This document shows positions 1-4,639 of a stretch of DNA of 7,168 nucleotides, piece by piece. Position numbers and translations under genes: made by a program. Each line of letters opens with the position of its first letter. The first letter of the stretch is position 1. The notes beneath the pieces were generated by a model. It made no database searches and was not told the origin of the DNA. It saw only the letters and a program-made list of their open reading frames with translations. Source of the DNA: DASUBV01 sp035763085 (GTDB lineage: Bacteria; Actinomycetota; Actinomycetes; Streptosporangiales; Streptosporangiaceae); NCBI GenBank assembly GCA_035763085.1, contig DASUBV010000202.1, positions 1 through 7,168 on the forward strand. Direction: 5' to 3'.

Positions 1-384
1 CGGCACCCGCACCTCGCCCGCCCGCCGGTTCAGCCGCCGCACCTGCCCCGGCTTCACACCCACGATCCGGAACCCGTCGGAACGGCCGGCCTTGCGGAAC
101 GACGGGCGCCGGTGCGTGCCGGCGAAGAAACTCCGCATGGCCTGGTCAAAGTCCCGCAGCGCCTGCTGCTGCACCATCTGGCTCCCGGCCCGCAGCCACC
201 CGTACTCGCGGCGGGCGGCAGTGAGCTGGCGGCACTGCTCCAGGTACACCGGCGCGGGCTTCCGGCCGTGCCGCCACCAGGACTGCTGCTCCGCCGCCAG
301 GTTCCACACAAACCGGGCGTGCGCGCAGTGCTCCCGCAACACGCGCTCCTGTGCTAATGATGGGCAGAGCCGGTAACGGGACAT
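1..384 (-). CDS. tnpB: TnpB/OrfB of IS200/IS605-type element, N-terminal part (cut by window edge)
   Basis: This is the first 128 codons of a transposon-encoded TnpB, the RNA-guided nuclease family related to Cas12; the rest lies beyond the left edge. The reading frame is open from ATG at 384 to base 1. Family hallmarks are the start MSRYRLCPS, then a Q-x(4)-L-x(2)-H-x(3)-ARFVWNLA block (about residues 12-30) and QQQALRDFDQAMRSFF (72-87) followed by a basic R-R-P-S-F-R-K stretch (92-98). These match the N-terminal helical/OB region of TnpB. The RuvC catalytic residues and zinc finger would lie outside the window, so activity cannot be judged. Codon 10 is TTA, a rare leucine codon in high-GC actinomycetes and, in Streptomyces, a bldA-dependent one. 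No Shine-Dalgarno precedes the ATG, but a TATTAT box sits 6 nt upstream, compatible with a leaderless transcript. No tnpA is visible. A tnpB-only (IS1341-like) element is possible. Confidence 0.82.
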   Translation of the reverse strand, partial: MSRYRLCPSLAQERVLREHCAHARFVWNLAAEQQSWWRHGRKPAPVYLEQCRQLTAARREYGWLRAGSQMVQQQALRDFDQAMRSFFAGTHRRPSFRKAGRSDGFRIVGVKPGQVRRLNRRAGEVRVP

Positions 385-390
385 GATTCG

Positions 391-400
391 ATAATATCAT
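391..400. promoter_or_regulatory. Overlapping divergent -10 boxes for tnpB and the leader/Rv1733c-family gene
   Basis: An AT-rich island in otherwise very GC-rich DNA. On the minus strand TATTAT (391-396) lies 6 nt from the tnpB ATG. On the plus strand TATCAT (395-400) would start transcription near 407, just before the Shine-Dalgarno at 415-420. Both hexamers differ from TATAAT by one base. No convincing -35 is seen on either side. The assignment is an inference from sequence and spacing. Confidence 0.4.
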
Positions 401-414
401 CGACCATTCACAAA

Positions 415-420
415 AGGAGG
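415..420 (+). promoter_or_regulatory. Strong Shine-Dalgarno AGGAGG serving an upstream leader ORF
   Basis: AGGAGG is the best ribosome-binding site in the window. It lies 53 nt before the ATG at 474, too far to serve that start directly. It is 9 nt before the TTG at 430, which opens a short reading frame ending at the 474 start. This placement is the main reason for proposing translation of the leader ORF. Confidence 0.5.
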
Positions 421-429
421 GAGCGGCGC

Positions 430-474
430 TTGCTCACCCGCCTGAAGACAGGCGCGTCCACGCCGCGAAACTGA
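430..474 (+). CDS. Possible 14-codon leader ORF, translationally coupled to the downstream gene
   Basis: A TTG start at 430, 9 nt after AGGAGG, opens a 14-codon frame (MLTRLKTGASTPRN) ending in TGA at 472-474. The A of that stop is the A of the ATG that starts the Rv1733c-family protein, giving a TGATG stop-start overlap. The downstream ATG has no ribosome-binding site of its own, so reinitiation by the terminating ribosome is a reasonable mechanism. The peptide has no run of one amino acid that would suggest classical attenuation. A six-base-pair hairpin (439-454) lies inside it. Against it: TTG is a weak start and the frame is very short, so it may be fortuitous. The main gene's own frame is also open upstream to the Shine-Dalgarno, but it contains no ATG, GTG or TTG there. 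Confidence 0.4.
   Translation: MLTRLKTGASTPRN
439..454. repeat. Perfect 6-bp stem, 4-nt loop hairpin
   Basis: CGCCTG (439-444) and CAGGCG (449-454) form a perfect inverted repeat around AAGA. It lies about 55 bp upstream of tnpB, which is where the left-end subterminal hairpin of an IS200/IS605-type element could be, and also inside the proposed leader ORF. Without a second insertion site or the right end, the two explanations cannot be separated. Confidence 0.35.
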
Positions 475-1079
475 TGACGACGCCCACAATGGCGTGGACG
501 AGGCTAGCCCGCCGGCTCGGCGTGGATCATAATCCGCTGCGCCGGCGCTCTGACCTCATCGAGGCCTGGCTGCTGCCCGTGGCCATCGCCTTGTTCCTGA
601 TCCTGGGCCCGGTCGCGGTGGCCGGGGCGACCTGGTTCGCGCATGCCCAGTCCGCGGCCGACCGACAGGTTGAGCAGACCTGGCACCGGGTTCCGGCGAT
701 GCTGCTGCGGGCGGCACCGGGGCCGGTGGCGGGCGGCAGCTCGCACTCATGGACCGTGCGCGAGCCGGCCCGCTGGGTCACGGCCGACGGCCTGACGCGC
801 ACTGCGCAGGTGCCGGTGATGGCAGGCACCCGCGCGGGCAGCGTGGTGCCGGTATGGCTGGACCGGGCGGGACAGCCGCAGTCGCCGCCACTGACGGCGG
901 GCCAGGTCGCCGACCGCGTGGTGGTGGCGGTGTCGGCCGCGCTGGCCGGGCTGGCGGTGCTGCTGACCGGCCTGGTGCTGGTGATCCGCTGGCAGCTGAA
1001 TCGCCGGCGGCTGGCGTCCTGGGCGGCGGACTGGGACGTGACCGGGCCACGGTGGAGCCACCAGGATCACCAGGATTAG
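474..1079 (+). CDS. Rv1733c-family two-span membrane protein
   Basis: A 201-residue membrane protein of the family typified by Mycobacterium tuberculosis Rv1733c, a DosR-regulon latency antigen of unknown biochemical function; Streptomyces and relatives carry many paralogues. Family features seen here are the N-terminal NPLRRRSDLIEAW motif (20-32), transmembrane segment 1 (about 32-54), and an extracytoplasmic loop with an EPARWVTADGL block (97-107). Next come G-x-R-A-G-x-V-V-P-V-W-L-D-R-A-G (118-133) and a PPLT turn, transmembrane segment 2 (about 148-172), then RRRLASWAADWDVTGPRW (177-194). The length is close to the 210 aa of Rv1733c. ATG at 474 is chosen because it overlaps the leader stop; ATG at 489 is an alternative. 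Neither has a local Shine-Dalgarno. The last six residues, HQDHQD, come from a 9-bp tandem duplication. Whether it responds to hypoxia here cannot be told; no DosR box was recognised. Confidence 0.82.
   Translation: MTTPTMAWTRLARRLGVDHNPLRRRSDLIEAWLLPVAIALFLILGPVAVAGATWFAHAQSAADRQVEQTWHRVPAMLLRAAPGPVAGGSSHSWTVREPARWVTADGLTRTAQVPVMAGTRAGSVVPVWLDRAGQPQSPPLTAGQVADRVVVAVSAALAGLAVLLTGLVLVIRWQLNRRRLASWAADWDVTGPRWSHQDHQD
1059..1076 (+). repeat. 9-bp tandem duplication at the 3' end of the Rv1733c-family gene
   Basis: CACCAGGAT occurs twice in direct succession (1059-1067 and 1068-1076), immediately before the TAG stop, and encodes HQDHQD. It probably arose by slippage. The extra residues lie beyond the conserved tail motif, so they are probably tolerated. 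Confidence 0.7.
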
Positions 1080-1089
1080 CCGCCTCGCC

Positions 1090-1115
1090 GGGCGGGGTGG
1101 CGCACCCGGCCGCCC
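1090..1115. terminator. GC-rich hairpin between convergent genes, possible bidirectional terminator
   Basis: In the 108-bp gap (1080-1187) between two convergent genes, GGGCGG (1090-1095) can pair with CCGCCC (1110-1115). Alternatively GGGTG (1095-1099) can pair with CACCC (1103-1107). There is no U-tract, as is usual in actinomycetes. GC-rich DNA forms such stems by chance, so this is weak. Nothing else is evident in the gap. Confidence 0.3.
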
Positions 1116-1187
1116 CGGAAGGCCGTGGCCAGCGCCTCACGACGCTGAAGCACAGCGCTGACCGCGCCCGGCCCCGTGAATGCCGGC

Positions 1188-2243
1188 TTAGCGCTGCGCC
1201 TTCGCCAGGGCCTGCTGGGCGCGGCGCTGGCTGGCGCGGGCGCGCTGGGCTTCGGCGCGCGCACCGGACAGGCGCTGCCGGGCCTCGGCCAGCCGCCTGC
1301 GGGCGTCCTCGGCCTCGGCTTCTAGCTCCCGGACCGCGCTCTCCTCATCCCGCTCGGCGCGGGAGGTCTTGCGGACGGCGCGGTCGGCGGCGGCCAGCGC
1401 CCGGTCGGCCTCGGCGATGGCCTGCTGACGACGCTCGCGGGCGGCCTTCTCCCGCGCGGCGGCCAGCTCGCTGACCGGGCCGCCCGGCCGCTTCGCCGTG
1501 CCGGGCGCGCTGCTGCCCCCGGCCCTGCCTCTCGCCGCCGCCCGGCCCGGCCGGGCGGCGGCTGCGCGGCCGCTGCCGGGCGAGCGGCTGCCGTCGCGTC
1601 CCGCCCCGGGCCGCCGGGCCGGCAGCCGCACCACTGTTGTGTCGCCGCCACCGTCCGCGCCTGCCGCTGGCTCGCCTGCGCCAGGCGCGCCTGCCGCTGA
1701 GTCACCCGGAGCGCCCGCCGCGAGCCCGGCCAGCGCGGACGCCAGGTCCGGGCCCTGATCACCGAGGCCGGCTCGCTGCACGGCCCTGGTCAGCGTGCCG
1801 GCGCGCAGGTCAGCGGCGACACCGGGGTCCGACATGGCCGCGCCCAGCGTGCCGGTCACCTCATCGCGCAGCGCCGCGGGCGGCTGGCGCAGGCCGGCGA
1901 TGCCGAAGACCTGGCGGGTCAGCTCGTCCAGCAGCTCCCGCCGCCGGCGGGACAGGTCCCGGATGGCGGCGCCGTCCAGGCTGTCCTGCGCGGCCTGCAG
2001 TTCCTCGCCCAGCCCGGACAGCTGGTCAGCCGCCTGCGGCTCGGCCCGGCACAGCTGGTTGACCAGCCAGGCCGAGCGGGTCGGCTTGTGCAGGCCGGCG
2101 ATCCGCTGAGCCGCTGCCTTGTCGCCCGCCTCGCGGGCATGCGCGACGAGCTCGCGGCGCCGGGCGATGAAGACGTCCGGGTCAGACGCGTACAGCTCGG
2201 CGACGGCCTCGCGCAGCAGGTCAGCACTGCTCACCCCATTCAT
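1188..2243 (-). CDS. Uncharacterised actinobacterial protein, helical N-terminal domain plus C-terminal coiled coil
   Basis: A 351-residue protein without a recognised enzymatic domain. Residues 1-170 look all-helical and carry a conserved-looking core: ELYASDPDVFIARRRELVAH (16-35), then AGDKAAAQRIAGLHKPTRSAW (39-59) and VNQL (61-64). I associate this pattern with an actinobacterial hypothetical family of no known role. Residues 172-257 form a low-complexity Gly/Ala/Pro/Arg linker. Residues 258-350 are rich in Ala, Arg, Glu and Gln with heptad-like spacing, suggesting a long basic coiled coil ending at the C-terminus. There is no signal peptide or membrane span, so it is probably cytoplasmic. 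The ATG at 2243 follows GGGGCAGG almost directly. GTG at 2234 (residue 4) is an alternative start. It is divergent from the Nudix gene across a region with an 11-bp inverted repeat, which suggests shared control. Function unknown; a structural or nucleic-acid-associated role would be guesswork. Confidence 0.75.
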   Translation of the reverse strand: MNGVSSADLLREAVAELYASDPDVFIARRRELVAHAREAGDKAAAQRIAGLHKPTRSAWLVNQLCRAEPQAADQLSGLGEELQAAQDSLDGAAIRDLSRRRRELLDELTRQVFGIAGLRQPPAALRDEVTGTLGAAMSDPGVAADLRAGTLTRAVQRAGLGDQGPDLASALAGLAAGAPGDSAAGAPGAGEPAAGADGGGDTTVVRLPARRPGAGRDGSRSPGSGRAAAARPGRAAARGRAGGSSAPGTAKRPGGPVSELAAAREKAARERRQQAIAEADRALAAADRAVRKTSRAERDEESAVRELEAEAEDARRRLAEARQRLSGARAEAQRARASQRRAQQALAKAQR

Positions 2244-2249
2244 CCTGCC

Positions 2250-2313
2250 CCGGGATCGCCCTGCTGTCCCGTGTGCCCGCGCCGGGATCCGCGGGACCGG
2301 GCGGCGATCCCGG
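2250..2313. promoter_or_regulatory. Operator-like array: perfect 11-bp inverted repeat plus a third half-site
   Basis: CCGGGATCGCC (2250-2260) is repeated as its exact reverse complement at 2303-2313, 42 bp further on. The core CCGGGATC occurs a third time, in direct orientation, at 2282-2289. The left arm is 6 bp from the start codon of the coiled-coil gene. The right arm lies just upstream of the expected -35 region of the Nudix gene. This arrangement suits a dimeric regulator controlling both divergent genes, but no cognate regulator is visible in the window. Confidence 0.45.
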
Positions 2314-2337
2314 AATGGCGCGCCGGGAATGGCCCGG

Positions 2338-2343
2338 CAGAAT
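2338..2343 (+). promoter_or_regulatory. -10 box CAGAAT placed for a leaderless Nudix transcript
   Basis: CAGAAT resembles the actinomycete -10 consensus TAGRRT/TANNNT and ends exactly 7 nt before the ATG at 2351, so transcription would begin at or next to the start codon. There is no adequately spaced Shine-Dalgarno (GGAG at 2344-2347 is only 3 nt away). No -35 match is seen. Confidence 0.4.
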
Positions 2344-2350
2344 GGAGTGC

Positions 2351-2833
2351 ATGGAGCTGCCTGATCCCCCGGACTCCGGCTCGGTCCCCGTGCGCCTGGC
2401 CGCCCGCGTGCTGCTGCTCGACCCGCAGGACCGCGTCCTGCTGATGCGCTACGACGACCCGCCCCCCGACGGCCGGCACTGGTCGACGCCGGGCGGCGGG
2501 CTCAACCCGGGCGAGGACTACCCGCAGGCGGCGCTGCGCGAGCTCGCCGAGGAGACCGGCTGGACCGACATCACGCTGGCCGGCGAGATCCTCAGGCGGG
2601 CCCGGCTGCTGCGCCACGGCGGCGTGCGGACCCGCCAGCTCGAGCGGCTGTACCAGGCCAGGACCAGCACGCCCGGCCGCGAGATCCGCGGCGTCGAGGC
2701 GATGCACGCCGCCGACGGCATTGCCGCCTGGCGCTGGTGGACGCTCGCCGAGCTGGACGCCACCACCGAGCTAGTCTTCCCCGAGGGCATCGCCGACCTG
2801 ATCCGCCAGGTCCTCAGCAGCGAGGCCGGCTAG
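2351..2833 (+). CDS. Nudix hydrolase
   Basis: A 160-residue Nudix-fold pyrophosphohydrolase. It contains a complete Nudix box G-x5-E-x7-REL-x-EE-x-G-W at residues 49-71 (G49, E55, R63, E64, E67, E68, G70), with all metal-binding glutamates present. A typical first strand (VRLAARVLLLDPQDRVLLMRY-like, about 14-34) precedes it. The enzyme should hydrolyse a nucleoside diphosphate linked to another group, with Mg2+, in the cytoplasm. The substrate cannot be read from the box. The conserved-looking DDPPPDGRHWSTPGGG run (35-50) is common in actinobacterial Nudix proteins of broad 'house-cleaning' type. The frame is open further upstream (ATG at 2342, 2315 and 2273). The 2351 start is preferred because of the -10 box 7 nt upstream and because the preceding residues are low-complexity Pro/Gly/Arg. 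It is convergent with the LigD-type gene, with stop codons 31 bp apart. Confidence 0.9.
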   Translation: MELPDPPDSGSVPVRLAARVLLLDPQDRVLLMRYDDPPPDGRHWSTPGGGLNPGEDYPQAALRELAEETGWTDITLAGEILRRARLLRHGGVRTRQLERLYQARTSTPGREIRGVEAMHAADGIAAWRWWTLAELDATTELVFPEGIADLIRQVLSSEAG

Positions 2834-2866
2834 CCGCCGGGGCGCAGCCAGCCGGCTGGCCGGCCT
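2823..2866. terminator. Nested inverted repeats between convergent stop codons, candidate bidirectional terminator
   Basis: AGGCCGGC (2823-2830) pairs with GCCGGCCT (2859-2866), giving an 8-bp stem. Its loop contains a 14-bp perfect palindrome GCCAGCCGGCTGGC (2847-2860) that overlaps the right arm by two bases, so the two folds compete. The structure covers both stop codons and the whole 31-bp gap. There is no U-tract. Its position between convergent genes supports a terminator role. Confidence 0.45.
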
Positions 2867-3821
2867 ACTCCTCGCTCTGCCGGCGGGCGCGGGCCCGGCG
2901 CTTGCCCTCGTGCATCGCCTGCACCCGGGCCACCGGGATCGTGTGGCCCTCGGCGACCAGGTCGTCGGGCAGCCGCTGCGGCGCGGGCATCAGCTCCGCC
3001 CACCGGTCGCGCCCGTCCAGCAGCCCCGGCGCGGTGTGCACCGTGAACTCGCCCGGTGTCACCCGGTCCAGGTCCGACCAGGGCACCGGGAACGAGACCG
3101 GGGTGCCGGGCCGGATCCGCGGGCTGTAGGCGGCGATGACCGTCGCCCCGTACGCCCGCGTCGAGTCCAGGAAGACCCGCCCGCCGCGGTCCTCGCGGAT
3201 GAACGCGGTGGTGGCCAGCACCGGGTCCAGCCGCTCGGCCCGCGCTGCCACCGCGCGGGTCGCCGCGGCGACGTCATCCATGCTGGTCCCGGCGGCGACG
3301 GGCGTGAAGACGTGCACGCCCTTGGCCCCGCTGGTCTTGACCGCCGCCTCCAGCCCGGCGTCGGCCAGGGCCTGCCGGACCAGCAGCGCCGCCTGGACAG
3401 CCAGCCCGAACGCATCCGGCGAGGGCGGGTCCAGGTCCATGATGAGGAACAGCCGCCAGTCAGCGGGATCGGCGGCCAGCAGCGCCGGGTGGTACTCCAC
3501 GGCGCGCTGGTTGGCGAACCACAGCAGCGCCCGCCGGTCGTTGCACAGTGCGTAGGTCACCTCGCGGCGCGACGACTCCGCCCACACCGTGACCGTCTCC
3601 AGCCAGCCGGGCGCGTACTTCGGCACGTTCTTCTGCATGAACGGGTCCTGGCCGCGCAGCACCCGGATCACCGACAGCGGCTTGCCGGCCAGTTCCGGCA
3701 GGATCTGGCCGCGCACCGCGTCCAGATAGTCGACCAGGTCCCGCTTGGTCGCGTTCGCCCCGGCGAACAGCGGCTGGTCCAGGTTGGTCAGCGCGACTCC
3801 GTCGCGTTCCTCGCCGCTCAT
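2865..3821 (-). CDS. Stand-alone LigD-type primase-polymerase (archaeo-eukaryotic primase fold)
   Basis: A 318-residue protein equal to the polymerase domain of bacterial NHEJ ligase LigD, with no ligase or phosphoesterase domain. Visible motifs: a substrate/DNA-binding block FMQKNVPKYAPGW (61-73); WFANQRAVEYHP (101-112); the metal-binding DLDPP (D129, D131); SGAKGVH (164-170), with the Ser and His used for nucleotide binding; and FLDSTR (217-222), supplying the third acidic residue, D219. The triad is complete, so it should be active in filling or extending broken DNA ends, preferring ribonucleotides as relatives do. Mycobacteria encode comparable separate copies (LigD2, Prim-PolC) alongside full-length LigD. 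No ku or ligase gene is in the window, so partners must be elsewhere. The ATG at 3821 has only a weak GGGTGA nearby. CAGGGT lies 6 nt upstream of the ATG, so a leaderless start is possible. The C-terminal tail is basic (KRRARARR, 307-314). Confidence 0.9.
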   Translation of the reverse strand: MSGEERDGVALTNLDQPLFAGANATKRDLVDYLDAVRGQILPELAGKPLSVIRVLRGQDPFMQKNVPKYAPGWLETVTVWAESSRREVTYALCNDRRALLWFANQRAVEYHPALLAADPADWRLFLIMDLDPPSPDAFGLAVQAALLVRQALADAGLEAAVKTSGAKGVHVFTPVAAGTSMDDVAAATRAVAARAERLDPVLATTAFIREDRGGRVFLDSTRAYGATVIAAYSPRIRPGTPVSFPVPWSDLDRVTPGEFTVHTAPGLLDGRDRWAELMPAPQRLPDDLVAEGHTIPVARVQAMHEGKRRARARRQSEE

Positions 3822-3827
3822 CCACTC

Positions 3828-3833
3828 ACCCTG
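3828..3833 (-). promoter_or_regulatory. Possible -10 box CAGGGT for the LigD-type gene
   Basis: Read on the minus strand, CAGGGT lies 6 nt from the ATG at 3821 and resembles the TAGRRT-type -10. Its last bases could instead act as a weak Shine-Dalgarno (GGGTGA), so the two readings compete. Confidence 0.25.
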
Positions 3834-3841
3834 ACATACCG

Positions 3842-3859
3842 GGCCGGCCCCGGCCGGCC
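3842..3859. repeat. Duplicated GGCCGGCC palindrome in a divergent intergenic region
   Basis: Two copies of the self-complementary octamer GGCCGGCC are separated by CC, between the LigD-type gene and the metallo-hydrolase gene. It can be read as a direct or an inverted repeat and could form a hairpin or bind a dimeric protein. GC-rich composition makes such repeats fairly frequent by chance. Confidence 0.4.
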
Positions 3860-3871
3860 AGGCGCGGCCGG

Positions 3872-3877
3872 CACAAT
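3872..3877 (+). promoter_or_regulatory. Possible -10 box CACAAT for the metallo-hydrolase gene
   Basis: CACAAT differs from TATAAT at two positions and stands out in GC-rich surroundings. It would give a transcript starting near 3884 with a leader of about 37 nt that includes the Shine-Dalgarno at 3907-3913. No -35 element was recognised. Confidence 0.3.
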
Positions 3878-3906
3878 GGCCATGGCACCCTGCTCATCCC
3901 CCATGC

Positions 3907-3913
3907 GAAGGAA
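3907..3913 (+). promoter_or_regulatory. Shine-Dalgarno GAAGGAA fixing the metallo-hydrolase start
   Basis: GAAGGAA ends 7 nt before the ATG at 3921, ideal spacing. It decides against the in-frame upstream starts at 3882 and 3903, which lack such a site. Confidence 0.65.
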
Positions 3914-3920
3914 CTCCCCC

Positions 3921-4592
3921 ATGACGCTGGAAGTCAAGCGCCTGCACCTGGCCAGCCTCGCAGTCCCCGACGTCGGCAGCGGCACACCCGTGCACGGGTT
4001 CGTGGTGACCCACCCGGGCGGCGCCGTGCTGGTCGACACCGGCGTCGGCGGCTGGCCCGAGATGCTGCGCGACTGGCGCGTGGTCAACCGCACCGCCGCC
4101 GAGGCGCTGGCCGACATCGACATGGCCCCCGGCGATATCGACCTGGTCATCAACACCCACCTGCACTTCGATCACTGCGGCCAGAACGCCGTCTTCCCGC
4201 ACGCCAGGTTCTACGTGCAGCGCGCCGAGCTGGACCGCTGCCAGCGCGAGTCCCGCGAGATATACGACTGGTTTGATTTCATGAACGCCAGCTTCGAGCT
4301 GCTCGACGGCGACGCCGAGATCGTGCCCGGCCTGTCAGTGATCACCACGCCGGGGCACACCTCGGGCCACCAGTCCGTGCTCGTCCAGCACGCCGACGGC
4401 ACCCGCGACCTGCTGGCCGGCGACGCCGCCTACACCCCCGGCCAGTACGCCGACCCCGACGTCGGCGAGGATCAGCTGCCATCGGGCCAGGCCAAGGACG
4501 TGCCCCGCTGGCGGGAGTCCGTGCGCCGGATGCACGCCGCGGCGCCGGACCGGGTGCACTTCTGCCACCACACCGGCATCGTGCACCGCTAA
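3921..4592 (+). CDS. Metallo-beta-lactamase-fold hydrolase (lactonase-like)
   Basis: A 223-residue single-domain metallo-beta-lactamase-fold enzyme, probably cytoplasmic (no signal peptide). The signature H-x-H-x-D-H is present as THLHFDHCGQN (H80, H82, D84, H85). Further metal ligands are H146 in TPGHTSGH, D168 in AGDAAY, and a C-terminal histidine in FCHHTG (H216 or H217), giving a full dinuclear zinc site. The N-terminal VLVDTGVGG (37-44) is the usual strand-turn before it. The overall pattern resembles N-acyl-homoserine lactonase-type quorum-quenching enzymes and related lactonases. However, this branch is broad and the substrate cannot be assigned. It is not of the SNM1/beta-CASP nuclease type, so the neighbouring DNA-repair gene does not imply a nuclease role. 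Divergent from the LigD-type gene across 99 bp and convergent with the SDR gene. Confidence 0.9.
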   Translation: MTLEVKRLHLASLAVPDVGSGTPVHGFVVTHPGGAVLVDTGVGGWPEMLRDWRVVNRTAAEALADIDMAPGDIDLVINTHLHFDHCGQNAVFPHARFYVQRAELDRCQRESREIYDWFDFMNASFELLDGDAEIVPGLSVITTPGHTSGHQSVLVQHADGTRDLLAGDAAYTPGQYADPDVGEDQLPSGQAKDVPRWRESVRRMHAAAPDRVHFCHHTGIVHR

Positions 4593-4595
4593 CCC

Positions 4596-4623
4596 GGCCA
4601 GCCTCGGCCGACCCTGCCTGGCC
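4596..4623. terminator. Weak inverted repeat between convergent genes
   Basis: GGCCAG (4596-4601) pairs with CTGGCC (4618-4623) around a 16-nt loop, within the 47-bp gap between two convergent stop codons. It is a possible two-way terminator. The short stem, long loop and absent U-tract make this low confidence. Confidence 0.25.
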
Positions 4624-4639
4624 CGCCAGCCTGGCGCCG

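Noticed and set aside
749..1474. Plus-strand 241-codon open frame
   Set aside because: It overlaps the Rv1733c-family gene in another frame and runs antisense into the coiled-coil gene. Its Gly/Arg/Pro/Ala composition is typical of a shadow frame.
2273..2350. Longer N-terminus for the Nudix protein
   Set aside because: The extra residues are low-complexity, and the DNA holds a perfect inverted repeat and a -10 box, so it is better read as regulatory.
2910..3920. Long plus-strand open frame running into the metallo-hydrolase
   Set aside because: The first roughly 337 codons are antisense to the LigD-type gene, and their Arg/Pro/His-rich translation resembles no protein. The real start is at 3921, after a good Shine-Dalgarno.
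2351..4592. A DNA-repair operon of Nudix, LigD-type polymerase and metallo-hydrolase
   Set aside because: The three genes alternate strand, and the metallo-hydrolase lacks features of the SNM1/beta-CASP nucleases. Proximity alone does not support a joint system.
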